NCBI GenBank assembly: GCA_033875255.1
Contig: JAWZSN010000013.1
Span: forward strand, 1-64,000
Length of the DNA stretch: 64,000 nucleotides
Reading direction: 5' to 3'
Source: Marinimicrococcus sp033875255
GTDB taxonomy: Bacteria > Pseudomonadota > Alphaproteobacteria > Geminicoccales > Geminicoccaceae
The position numbers and the translations under genes were made by a program. Shown piece by piece: positions 45,991-54,903 of the stretch. The stretch's first letter is position 1. Each line of letters begins with the position of its first letter. Below the pieces are notes generated by a model that was not told the origin of the DNA, did no database searches, and worked only from the letters and a program-made list of their open reading frames with translations.

Positions 45991-48639
45991 GTGACCATGC
46001 CGACCGTCAACGACATCCGCTCGACCTTTCTCGACTATTTCCGCCGGCACGGCCACGAGCCGGTGGCGTCGAGCCCGCTGGTGCCGCACAACGATCCGAC
46101 GCTGCTGTTCACCAACGCCGGCATGGTCCAGTTCAAGAACGTCTTCACCGGCGCGGAGCAACGGCCCTACTCGCGGGCGGTGACCTCGCAAAAATGCGTG
46201 CGGGCCGGCGGCAAGCACAACGACCTCGACAATGTGGGTTACACCGCCCGGCATCACACCTTCTTCGAGATGCTGGGGAATTTCAGCTTCGGCGACTATT
46301 TCAAGGACGTCGCCATCGAGCTCGCCTGGAACCTGATCACCCGCGAGTACGGGCTGCCCAAGGATCGCCTCCTCGCCACGGTCTATGCCGAGGACGACGA
46401 GGCGTTCGGGCTGTGGAAGAAGATCGCCGGCCTGCCCGAGAGCCGGATCATCCGGATCCCGACCTCCGACAATTTCTGGTCGATGGGCGATACCGGCCCC
46501 TGCGGACCGTGCTCCGAGATCTTCTTCGACCACGGCCCCGACGTGCCGGGCGGCCCGCCGGGCTCGCCCGACGAGGACGGCGACCGGTTCATCGAGATCT
46601 GGAACCTCGTGTTCATGCAATACGAGCAGGTCGACAAGGCGACCCGGCTCGACCTGCCGCGGCCCTCGATCGACACCGGGATGGGCCTCGAGCGCATCGC
46701 CGCGGTGCTCCAGGGCAAGCACGACAATTACGAGATCGACCTGTTCCGGCGGCTGATCGAGCGCAGCGTCGAGCTTACCGGTGCGGCCTTCGCCGGCAAG
46801 CAGCAGCCCTCCCACAAGGTGATCGCCGATCATCTGCGCGCCAGCGCCTTCCTGATCGCCGACGGCGTCATGCCCTCCAACGAGGGGCGCGGCTACGTGC
46901 TGCGGCGCATCATGAGGCGCGGTATGCGCCACGCCCATCTCCTGGGCGCGCAGGAGCCCGTCCTGTGGCGGATGGTGCCGGCCCTGGTCGAGCAGATGGG
47001 CAAGGCCTATCCCGAGCTGGTCCGCGCCGAGGCGCTGGTCACCGAGATCCTCAAGCTCGAGGAGACCAGCTTTCGGCGGACTCTCGAACGCGGCCTGCGG
47101 CTGCTCGAGGAGGAGACCGCCAGCCTCGGCACCGGTGCCGCGCTGCCGGGCGAGGTCGCCTTCAAGCTCTACGACACCTACGGCTTTCCCGTCGATCTCA
47201 CCCAGGACGCGCTGCGCGCCCAGGGCCGGACGGTCGACATGGCGGGCTTCGGCGCGGCCATGGAGCGGCAGCGCGAGGAGGCCCGCAAGAGCTGGCGCGG
47301 CTCCGGCGCCCAGGCCGTCGATCCGGTGTGGTTCGAGCTGCGCGAGGAGCTGGGGGCCACCGAGTTTCTCGGCTACGAGACGGTGCGCGCCGAGGCCCGC
47401 GCCCTGGCGCTGGTGGTGGACGGCAAGCGGGTCGAGGAGGCGGCGCCCGGCAGCGAGGTGCTGCTGGTCGCCAACCAGACCCCGTTCTATGGCGAGTCCG
47501 GCGGCCAGATCGGCGATACCGGCATCATCAAGGCCGGCGACGCGCTGCTCACCGTCACCGACACCCGCAAGTTCCTGGGCGATCTCTTCGTCCATGTGGG
47601 CACGCTGAGCGGCGCCCCTCTCGAGACCGGCGCCGACCTCGACATGCGTGTCGACGACGCGCGCCGTGCGAGGATCCGCCGCGCCCACTCGGCCACCCAT
47701 CTGCTCCATGCCGCGCTGCGCCGCCATCTGGGCGGGCATGTGGCGCAGAAGGGCTCGCTGGTGGCGCCCGACCGGCTGCGCTTCGACTTCAGCCACACGA
47801 GGCCGATGAGCTCCGAGGAGCTCGCCGTCGTCGAGCGCGAGGTGAACCACCATCTCTGGCGCAACCAGGAGGTGGCAGTCCGGCTCATGGGCCGCGACGA
47901 GGCCATCGAGGCCGGCGCCATGGCGCTGTTCGGCGAGAAATATGGCGACGAGGTGCGGGTGGTCTCGATGGGCCGTCTCGAGGACGGCGCCAGCTACTCG
48001 ACCGAGCTATGCGGCGGCACCCATGTGGCGCGCACCGGTGACATCGCGCTCTTCCGCATCGTCAGCGAAGGGGCGGTCGCGGCCGGGGTGCGGCGTATCG
48101 AGGCGATCACCGGCGAGGCCGCTTTCGATCAGGTGACGGGCGAGCACCAGCAGCTCCAGGAGCTCGCCCAGGCGCTGAAGGCGAGCCCGGCCGAGCTGAA
48201 CGCCCGGGTGGCGCAGCTTCTCGAGGAACGCCGCCGGCTCGAGCGCGAGCTGGCCGACACGCGGCGCAAGCTGGTCACTGGCGAGCGCGGTGCAGCCGAC
48301 GCCTTCAAGCTGGTGGGCGAGATCAGGTTCGCCGGGCGGACCCTGGAAGGGGTTCCCGCCAGGGAGCTGCGTGGCACCGTCGATGCCCTGAAGAAGGAGC
48401 TGGGCTCCGGTGTCGTGGCGCTGGTGAGCGTCAGTGACGGCAAGGCGGCGGTGGTGGTCAGCGTCACCGATGATCTGGCCGGCCGCATCGATGCCGTCTC
48501 GTTGCTGCGCCAGGGCGTGGCCGCGGTCGGCGGCAAGGGTGGCGGCGGCCGACCCGACTTCGCCCAGGGCGGCGGTCCCGAGGGCGCAAGGGCCCAGGAA
48601 GCGCTTGCGGCTATCGAGGAGGCGCTGGCGGCTGCCTGA
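45991..48639 (+). CDS. alaS: Alanine-tRNA ligase
   Basis: 882 residues: class II core (GHEPVASSPLVPHNDPTLLF, HTFFEMLGNFSFGDYF), a tRNA-recognition domain, the editing domain (HSATHLLHAALRRHLG; CGGTHVARTGD with the Zn-site Cys/His), and a C-Ala domain. GTG 45991 has AGGTAAAG at good spacing; ATG 45997 is the alternative. recA-alaS is a common gene pair. Confidence 0.97.
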   Translation: MTMPTVNDIRSTFLDYFRRHGHEPVASSPLVPHNDPTLLFTNAGMVQFKNVFTGAEQRPYSRAVTSQKCVRAGGKHNDLDNVGYTARHHTFFEMLGNFSFGDYFKDVAIELAWNLITREYGLPKDRLLATVYAEDDEAFGLWKKIAGLPESRIIRIPTSDNFWSMGDTGPCGPCSEIFFDHGPDVPGGPPGSPDEDGDRFIEIWNLVFMQYEQVDKATRLDLPRPSIDTGMGLERIAAVLQGKHDNYEIDLFRRLIERSVELTGAAFAGKQQPSHKVIADHLRASAFLIADGVMPSNEGRGYVLRRIMRRGMRHAHLLGAQEPVLWRMVPALVEQMGKAYPELVRAEALVTEILKLEETSFRRTLERGLRLLEEETASLGTGAALPGEVAFKLYDTYGFPVDLTQDALRAQGRTVDMAGFGAAMERQREEARKSWRGSGAQAVDPVWFELREELGATEFLGYETVRAEARALALVVDGKRVEEAAPGSEVLLVANQTPFYGESGGQIGDTGIIKAGDALLTVTDTRKFLGDLFVHVGTLSGAPLETGADLDMRVDDARRARIRRAHSATHLLHAALRRHLGGHVAQKGSLVAPDRLRFDFSHTRPMSSEELAVVEREVNHHLWRNQEVAVRLMGRDEAIEAGAMALFGEKYGDEVRVVSMGRLEDGASYSTELCGGTHVARTGDIALFRIVSEGAVAAGVRRIEAITGEAAFDQVTGEHQQLQELAQALKASPAELNARVAQLLEERRRLERELADTRRKLVTGERGAADAFKLVGEIRFAGRTLEGVPARELRGTVDALKKELGSGVVALVSVSDGKAAVVVSVTDDLAGRIDAVSLLRQGVAAVGGKGGGGRPDFAQGGGPEGARAQEALAAIEEALAAA

Positions 48640-48646
48640 GCCCTTC

Positions 48647-49795
48647 GTGTTTCACCATCTCCTCGATCTCCAGCGCGCCAGCCTGCGGCCGATGGCCCGG
48701 TTCGCGCGGGAGCTGGGCGGGCTCGTGCCGTGGAGCCCGGCCGGCGCCTTCGGTGACTGGCTGACCCGCGCGCTCGACGCCGGCGAGCCGGCGAGCGAGC
48801 CGATCGAGGAGGCGCTGGCCCGCCATTGGCGCTGCGAGGTCCGCGCCACGCTCGAGCACGAGGATGCGTTCGTGCGCATCGTGCGGCTGGCCCGCCCGGG
48901 CGGGCCCGGCAAGGGCACGACGCTGCTCGCCGGACCCTTCTCCGGCTATGCCGCCAGCGTGCTCGGCCAGCTCGTCGGGACGCTGCTCGAGCTGGGCGAG
49001 GTGCTCGTCACCGACTGGCAGGATGCGCGGCTCGTGCCGGTCGGGGCCGGGCCCTACGATCTCGCGTGCCAGACCCGCGACATGGGTGTGGCCATGGAGC
49101 TTGCCGGCGGGAATGCCGGACTGGTGGCGCTCTCGCAGGCGGGCTGGGCGGCGCTGGCCGCCCTCGCCGCGGCGCCGGCCGCGTCGCGGCCGGGCGCGGT
49201 GGCCCTGCTCGGCTGCCCGATCGCCACCCAGTCCAGCCCGGTGGCGCTCCAGGAGCTGGTGGCGGGCATGCCGGCCGAGCTGATCGCCGAGCAGGTGCTG
49301 CGGGTGGTGCCCGACTCGCTCCCGGGGGCCGGGCGGCTGGTGTTTCCGTCGGTCCTGCAACTGGCGGCGGTGGCCGGCGCCGACCCGCTCGCCTATGCCG
49401 AGATCCAGTCGGGCCTGCTGCTCGAGCTGATGGGCCTTGTCGACGGCGGCTACGAGAGCCAGCACCGCCATATGCACGCGCTGATCGACGTGCCCGGCGA
49501 GCTCTATCTCGATCTGGCCGCAAGGCTGCGCGGCGAGAAGCTGGCCGATGCCGCGGTGCCGGCGGGGACGTGGCCGCGTCGCCTGCCGCTCCTCACCGTC
49601 GAGGCGGCGCGCGACTCGCTGGTGGGCCAGGGCCAGACCCACGGCGCCCAGCGCCTCTTCGGCCATGCGGATCGCAGCGCCCGGTCCCTCACCATCGAGG
49701 GGGCGGAGCATCACGATCTCTTCTTGGGCCAGCTCTATGCGGCCCGGCTCGCGCCGGCCCTCGCGCGCTTTCTCGCCGGCGCTCAGTCCGAATAG
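48647..49795 (+). CDS. phaZ: Intracellular polyhydroxyalkanoate depolymerase-like protein
   Basis: 382 residues from a GTG seven bases after alaS. The N-terminus FHHLLDLQRASLRPMARFA is like the PHB-depolymerase N-domain (xxYExQRAxLxPM). LLAGPFSGYAASVLGQLVGT, VLVTDWQDARLVPVGAGPYDL and LLTVEAARDSLVGQGQTHGA follow the family core in order. At the usual nucleophile position (CQPS in characterised enzymes) it reads LSQAGW, so Ser163 would replace Cys. Likely mobilises storage polyester; activity not proven. Confidence 0.85.
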   Translation: MFHHLLDLQRASLRPMARFARELGGLVPWSPAGAFGDWLTRALDAGEPASEPIEEALARHWRCEVRATLEHEDAFVRIVRLARPGGPGKGTTLLAGPFSGYAASVLGQLVGTLLELGEVLVTDWQDARLVPVGAGPYDLACQTRDMGVAMELAGGNAGLVALSQAGWAALAALAAAPAASRPGAVALLGCPIATQSSPVALQELVAGMPAELIAEQVLRVVPDSLPGAGRLVFPSVLQLAAVAGADPLAYAEIQSGLLLELMGLVDGGYESQHRHMHALIDVPGELYLDLAARLRGEKLADAAVPAGTWPRRLPLLTVEAARDSLVGQGQTHGAQRLFGHADRSARSLTIEGAEHHDLFLGQLYAARLAPALARFLAGAQSE

Positions 49796-50949
49796 GGATC
49801 GGCGGCGTCGCGGAGCCCGTCGCCCAGGAAGTTGAAGGCCAGCACCACCACGATCACCGGCACTACCGGCAGCATCAGCCAGGGGTAGAGCGCCACCACG
49901 TTGACGTTCTGGGCCTCGTTGAGGAGCACGCCCCAGCTCGTCATCGGCGGGCGCACGCCCAGGCCGAGGAAGGAGAGCGCCGTCTCGCCCAGGATCATGC
50001 CGGGAATCGAGAGGGTCGCCGAGGCGATCAGGTGGCTCATGAAGGACGGCACCAGGTGGCGGCCGATGATCCGCGGCGGCCGCGCCCCCATGAGCCTTGC
50101 CGCCTGGGCGAACTCCTCCTCGCGCAGCGAGAGGATCTTGGAGCGTACCGCCCGGGCGAGCCCGGTCCAGTCGATCAGGCCCAGGATCATGGTGATCCCG
50201 AAATAGACCCACAACGGGTCCCAGGTCACTGGCATGGCGGCCGAGAGGGAAAGCCACAGCGGGATCGTCGGGAAGCTGCGGATCACCTCGATCACGCGCT
50301 GGATGAGATTGTCGATCCAGCCGCCGTAATAGCCCGAGATCCCGCCCAGCACGATGCCGAGCGTGAAGCTCACGGCGATGCCCACCAGCCCCACGGTGAG
50401 CGACACCCGCGCGCCGTAGAGGATGCGCGAGAGCATGTCGCGGCCCAGCCGGTCGGTACCGAGCAGATGGAACGTGCCGCCCTCGGCCGGGCAGACGAGG
50501 TGGAGGTCGGCCTCGAAGGTGCCCCAGAATTTGTAGGGATCGCCGCGGCACAGGAAGCGCAGCCTTTGCACCTTTCCGGGGTCGGGCACGTACTCCCGCT
50601 TCAGGTTCTCCATGTTGAGCCGGTATTTGAAGCCGTAGACGAACGGCCCCACGAGGCGGCCCTCGTGGAAAAGGTGCGGGACCTGCGGCGGCGCGTGGAT
50701 GACGCTGGCGTTGCGGGTATGGGCGTTGTAGGGCGCGATGAGCTCGGTGACGAGCAGCGAGCCGTAGAGGATAGCCAGGAGCCACATCGACACGAGGGCC
50801 AGGCGGTGGCGCTTGAACCGCCACCACATGAGCTTCCACTGCGAGGCGGTGTAGTAGGCTTCCTGCTCGGGGGTGAGTGCCTTCTCGCCCTCGTGCGGGT
50901 CGAAGGGCTCGGGGTCGACCCAGTGCTCCGGCCGCTCCCGCGTGCTCAT
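49783..50949 (-). CDS. ABC transporter permease, OppC/DppC type
   Basis: 388-residue inner-membrane permease with six predicted helices. BPD transport signature EEEFAQAARLMGARPPRIIGRHLVPS. The segment between the first helix and HLLGTDRLGRD is unusually long (about 90 residues, containing EADLHLVCPAEGG and several Cys). Overlaps oppB by four bases (ATGA). No ATPase or binding protein genes accompany it here; phaZ converges with a 13-base overlap. Confidence 0.88.
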   Translation of the reverse strand: MSTRERPEHWVDPEPFDPHEGEKALTPEQEAYYTASQWKLMWWRFKRHRLALVSMWLLAILYGSLLVTELIAPYNAHTRNASVIHAPPQVPHLFHEGRLVGPFVYGFKYRLNMENLKREYVPDPGKVQRLRFLCRGDPYKFWGTFEADLHLVCPAEGGTFHLLGTDRLGRDMLSRILYGARVSLTVGLVGIAVSFTLGIVLGGISGYYGGWIDNLIQRVIEVIRSFPTIPLWLSLSAAMPVTWDPLWVYFGITMILGLIDWTGLARAVRSKILSLREEEFAQAARLMGARPPRIIGRHLVPSFMSHLIASATLSIPGMILGETALSFLGLGVRPPMTSWGVLLNEAQNVNVVALYPWLMLPVVPVIVVVLAFNFLGDGLRDAADPYSD

Positions 50950-51944
50950 CGCGTCTGTCCGCCGCTGAAGCGGATGCGCGGGTCGAGCCAGGCAAGCAGC
51001 AGATCGGAGATCAGCACGCCGACCACCACCAGAATTGCCTCGAGCATCAGCATCGAGCCCGCGAGATACATGTCCTGGGTCTGGAGCGCGCGCACCAGCA
51101 CCGGGCCGTTGGTGGGCAGGGAGAGCACCACCGACACCAGGGCCGCTCCCGAGATCAGCTCGGGCAGGAGGTTGCCGATGTCGGCGATGAACGGGTTCAG
51201 GGCCATGCGCAGCGGGTATTTGACCAGCGCGCGGCCGGGCGGCAGGCCCTTGGCCTTGGCGGTCACCACATAGGGTTTGCGAAGCTCGTCCAGCAGGTTG
51301 GCGCGCAGCCGGCGGATCATGCCGGCGGTGCCGGCGGTGCCGATGATGAGCACCGGGATCCACAGATGCTGGAGCACCGAGAGGAACTTGGCCCAGCTCA
51401 TCGGCTGGTCGATATAGTCGGCGTCGACCAGCCCGCCGATCGAGAGGCCCAGATAGACGTTGGCGTAATATTGCAGCACCAGCGCCAGCAGGAAGTTCGG
51501 CGTGGCGAGGCCCAGAAAGCCCAGGAAGGTCAGGCCGTGGTCCGACCAGGTGTATTTGTGGGTGGCGCTGTAGATGCCGATCGGGAAGGCGATCGCCCAG
51601 GTCACGAGGACGGTGGTGAAGGCCAGGACGAAGGTCAGGAAGAAACGGTCGCCGATGACCTCGGTCACCGGCCGGTCATACTCGAACGACCAGCCGAGAT
51701 CGCCGTGCAGCAGGCCCCACAGCCAGTAGAGATACTGTTCCCACACGGGCCGGTCGAGGCCATAGAGCTGGCGCAGATAGTCGATCTTGCCGCCCTGGAT
51801 CTGCTCGCCCTGGGCGCGCATCTCGGCGAGCTGGGCGCTCAGGAAATCGCCCGGCGGAAGCTGGATGATGATGAAGGTGATGACGCTGATGGCGAGCAGC
51901 GTGGGGATCATCACCAGCAGTCGATGGATGACGTAGCGCAGCAA
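50946..51944 (-). CDS. ABC transporter permease, OppB/DppB type
   Basis: 332-residue permease. N-terminus MLRYVIHRLLVMIPTLLAIS, the first periplasmic segment, and the signature LRKPYVVTAKAKGLPPGRALVKYPLRMAL are typical. Pairs with the OppC-type gene through an ATGA overlap. Substrate (peptide, oligosaccharide or other) unknown. Confidence 0.9.
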   Translation of the reverse strand: MLRYVIHRLLVMIPTLLAISVITFIIIQLPPGDFLSAQLAEMRAQGEQIQGGKIDYLRQLYGLDRPVWEQYLYWLWGLLHGDLGWSFEYDRPVTEVIGDRFFLTFVLAFTTVLVTWAIAFPIGIYSATHKYTWSDHGLTFLGFLGLATPNFLLALVLQYYANVYLGLSIGGLVDADYIDQPMSWAKFLSVLQHLWIPVLIIGTAGTAGMIRRLRANLLDELRKPYVVTAKAKGLPPGRALVKYPLRMALNPFIADIGNLLPELISGAALVSVVLSLPTNGPVLVRALQTQDMYLAGSMLMLEAILVVVGVLISDLLLAWLDPRIRFSGGQTR

Positions 51945-52009
51945 GTCTACCTCCCGACGACGCGGCGATCTTAGACCTGCGGCGCCGTGGTGCCATCCCC
52001 CCGCGCGGA

Positions 52010-52762
52010 TCAGTCGGCCGGCCGGACGCGATAGTGATAGCGGTAGGCGGTCTCAAAGCCGAACCGGCGATAGAGGGCCAGGGCCGGAGGATTGTCCTCC
52101 TCGACCTGCAGCCAGGCGCTGGCCGCACCCTGCTCCGCGGCCCAGCCGAGCAGGCGTGCGAGGACGGCGCGGCCCAGCCCGGTTCCCCGAAGGCGGCTTT
52201 GGGTGCGCATGGCCAGGATGCCGGCAAGATCCCCCTCGACCACCGCCAGTCCCGTGGCGGCCGGCTCGCCGCCCACGCTTGCCAGGGCGAAGCGGTGCGG
52301 GCGGCGGATACGAGCAAGGATGTCCATCCGCTCGCGGCGCTGGCTGTCGTGCCAGTGCGGCTCGCACAGCGCGTTCATCACCGCCTGGGTAGGTCGGTGG
52401 AGCAGCTCCGGCGCATGCCGGCCGGCGAGGAGGGGAGCGGGCAGGAGGGGGGCGGTCATGACCAGCGAGGGCGTCAGGACGCTCCAGCCGGCCCTCTCCA
52501 GCGCCGCGTCGAGCTGCGGCGGCTGGGAGGTCTCGACGATCTGGAAGCAGGGCTCGATGCCGCGGCTCTCGTACCACCGCTCCGCCTCGGCCACGGCGGG
52601 CTCCAGCGCCCCCGCGAAGGCGAGCGGCTGCACCGAGTTGGTCCGGCGGATCAGCCCGCCGCTCGCCCGCAGCAGCCAGCCGCCCAGATGGCGGACCTCC
52701 TTTGGAGGCCACGCCCACAAGGCCGCCTGCTCGATGCGCCGGACGAGGGCGGGATCCGCCAT
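52010..52762 (-). CDS. GNAT family N-acetyltransferase
   Basis: 250 residues. Acetyl-CoA site motif A is RTQSRLRGTGLGRAVLARLL; QVEEDNPPALALYRRFGF is the C-terminal GNAT hallmark. An N-terminal half (AALWAWPPKEVRHLGGWLLR) is like the tandem-GNAT proteins. Substrate unknown. ATG overlaps the hisD stop (TGATG), so it belongs to that operon. Confidence 0.88.
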   Translation of the reverse strand: MADPALVRRIEQAALWAWPPKEVRHLGGWLLRASGGLIRRTNSVQPLAFAGALEPAVAEAERWYESRGIEPCFQIVETSQPPQLDAALERAGWSVLTPSLVMTAPLLPAPLLAGRHAPELLHRPTQAVMNALCEPHWHDSQRRERMDILARIRRPHRFALASVGGEPAATGLAVVEGDLAGILAMRTQSRLRGTGLGRAVLARLLGWAAEQGAASAWLQVEEDNPPALALYRRFGFETAYRYHYRVRPAD

Positions 52763-54093
52763 CAGCTCTCCTTCTTGCCGGCGAGCTTCTCGCGCAGCGG
52801 CGAGACCGCCTGGGCGTGGGCCTCGAAGCCCTCGTAGGTGGCCAGCACCCGCGCCTGCCGGGCGAGCTCGCCGTAGCCTGCCCTGGTAACGTAGCCGATG
52901 CTGGCCCGCTTCATGAAGTCGTAGACGCCCAGGGCCGAGAAGCTCCGGGCCCAGCCGCCGGTCGGCAGCACACAGTCGGGACCGAGGCAGAAATTGGCGA
53001 TGGTGATGACGCTGTTCTCGCCCAGGAGGATCTCGCCGGCCTCGGTGATGCCGCCCAGATGCGCGAAGGGCTCGTCGGAGAGCACCTCCAGATGCTCCGG
53101 CGCATAGTCGTTGACGAAGCGCAGCGCCTCCTTCCAGGAGGGAGCCAGCACGATGCCGCCGCGCGGCCCGCCCAGCACCTTCGAGACGAACTCGCGGCGC
53201 TGCGGGCCCAGATTGGCGATGAGCTCGGGCAGGCGCGCCAGCGCCCGCTCGGCCACCTCGCGGCTGTCGGTCACCAGATAGGCCGAGCTGTCCGGCCCGT
53301 GCTCGGCCTCGATCAGGAGATCCAGGGCGGCGAGGTCGGGGTTAGCGGTCGCGTCGGCCAGGATGATGGCCTCGCTGGGGCCCGCCGGCAGGCCGGTGTC
53401 GATGTGATCGCCCAGCAGCCGCTTGGCGGCCACCACCCACGGGCTGCCCGGCCCGACGATCTTGGCGACCTTAGGGATGCTGGCGGTCCCGAAGGCGGCC
53501 GCCGCCACGGCCACCGCGCCGCCCACCCGGTAGACCTTGCTGACGCCCGAGGCCTTCGCGGCAAAGAGGCTCGCCGCGTCGATGCCGCCCTCCGGCGTGG
53601 CCGGCGTCAGGACGATCACCTCCTTCACGCCGGCCACCACCGCCGGCACGGCCGTCATCATCATCACCGAGGGAAAGGCGCCCTTGCCGCGCGGGACGTA
53701 GCAGGCAACCGAGGGGATGGGCGTCCAGCGCTCACCGGCAAAGGCGCCGGGGCGGATCTCCTCGAGCCACATCGGCTCGGGCACCTGCTTCTCGTGAAAG
53801 CGGCGGATATTGTCGACGGCGTAGAGGATCGCCTCCTTGACCTCGGGCTCGAGCGCTTTCTCGGCGGCCTCGAACTCCTCCTCGGTGGCGAGCAGCCCCT
53901 GGGCATCGAGCTCCACCTTGTCGATCTCGCGGGCCAGCCGGACGATGGCGGCGTCGCCCCCTTCGCGGACCGCCTCGACGATCCGCCGGGCGGGCTCAAG
54001 GAAAGTCGAAAGGTCGGCCTCGGTGCGGGCCAGCAGGGCTGCGCGCTGCGCCTCGTCGAGATTGGCCAGCTCGTGGAGATTGATCGTCGTCAT
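52762..54093 (-). CDS. Histidinol dehydrogenase family protein
   Basis: 443 residues of HisD fold. The catalytic Glu-His in YAPEHLEVL is present, and the cofactor region GPGSPWVVAAKRLL and GLPAGPSEAIILAD match. At the metal site, E. coli Gln259-x-x-His262 aligns with Glu262-x-x-His265 (IEAEHGPD), a Gln to Glu change. Position inside a polyamine-type ABC operon, not a his operon, suggests a paralogue acting on another amino alcohol or diol, for example the HpsN group. It could still be the biosynthetic enzyme. Confidence 0.85.
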   Translation of the reverse strand: MTTINLHELANLDEAQRAALLARTEADLSTFLEPARRIVEAVREGGDAAIVRLAREIDKVELDAQGLLATEEEFEAAEKALEPEVKEAILYAVDNIRRFHEKQVPEPMWLEEIRPGAFAGERWTPIPSVACYVPRGKGAFPSVMMMTAVPAVVAGVKEVIVLTPATPEGGIDAASLFAAKASGVSKVYRVGGAVAVAAAAFGTASIPKVAKIVGPGSPWVVAAKRLLGDHIDTGLPAGPSEAIILADATANPDLAALDLLIEAEHGPDSSAYLVTDSREVAERALARLPELIANLGPQRREFVSKVLGGPRGGIVLAPSWKEALRFVNDYAPEHLEVLSDEPFAHLGGITEAGEILLGENSVITIANFCLGPDCVLPTGGWARSFSALGVYDFMKRASIGYVTRAGYGELARQARVLATYEGFEAHAQAVSPLREKLAGKKES

Positions 54094-54096
54094 GGC

Positions 54097-54903
54097 TCAG
54101 CCCTGCTTGGACTTCAGGAAGATGTCGAGCCCGACCAGCCGGTCGAGCAGCCAGATCGCCGCCACCGCGAGGATCACGTAGACCACCGAGACGGCGGCCA
54201 GATCGGGCGTGATGATCGAGCGGATGGCGTTGTAGACCAGTACCGGGAGCGTCACGGTGCGGGCGTCGGTGAGCATCAGGCTCACCAGGAACTCGTTGAC
54301 TGCCAGGATGAACATGATGAGCGCCCCGGTGAGCACGCCCGGGGCCACCGCCGGCAGGGTCACGGTGAAGAAGCTGTGCACCGGCGGGGCGCCGCAGTTG
54401 GCGGCGGCGTTCTCGAGGTCGGGATCGAGATGGTTCACCGAGGCCGCGACCGCCCAGATCATGAAGGGCAGGTTGATGACGCAGGCCGCCACGCCCACCG
54501 GCCACACGGCACCCAGCCAGCCGAGGCGGCCGAAGACCAGCATGAGGCCGACGCCCGAGACCACCAGCGGGATGGTGAAGGGCAGCAGGAGGTAGATCTG
54601 CAGGCCGGTGGCGAAGCGCAGGCGGAAGCGGGCGAGCGCCAGGGCCGCGAGCGTGCCGGCGGGCAGGCTCAGCGCCGTGCACACCAGCCCGACCTGGAGG
54701 CTGCGCCAAAGCGCGTCGGCGAAGTCGCGGGCCTGGAGGAGGTCGGCGTACCAGCGCAGGCTGAAGCCGGGCGGCGGGAAGGTGATGATGGTACCGGGCG
54801 TGAAGGACGCCACCAGCACCACCAGCGTCGGCAGGGCGAGGAACAGGAGATCGAAGGCGACGATGGCGCCGATGATCCAGGCGGCCTTGCGCGAGCCGGT
54901 CAC
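54097..54903 (-). CDS. ABC transporter permease, PotC type
   Basis: 268-residue permease; GTG 54903 overlaps the PotB-type stop (GTGA). ITFPPPGFSLRWYADLLQ is typical of PotC; PDLENAAANCGAPPVHSFFTVTLP is the EAA loop that docks to the ATPase. Part of the four-gene ABC system with hisD-like gene three bases downstream. Confidence 0.9.
   Translation of the reverse strand: MTGSRKAAWIIGAIVAFDLLFLALPTLVVLVASFTPGTIITFPPPGFSLRWYADLLQARDFADALWRSLQVGLVCTALSLPAGTLAALALARFRLRFATGLQIYLLLPFTIPLVVSGVGLMLVFGRLGWLGAVWPVGVAACVINLPFMIWAVAASVNHLDPDLENAAANCGAPPVHSFFTVTLPAVAPGVLTGALIMFILAVNEFLVSLMLTDARTVTLPVLVYNAIRSIITPDLAAVSVVYVILAVAAIWLLDRLVGLDIFLKSKQG

Noticed and set aside
52762..54093. Assignment as the biosynthetic hisD
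   Set aside because: Not excluded, but the ABC-transporter context and the Gln to Glu change at the metal site make the symbol unsafe.
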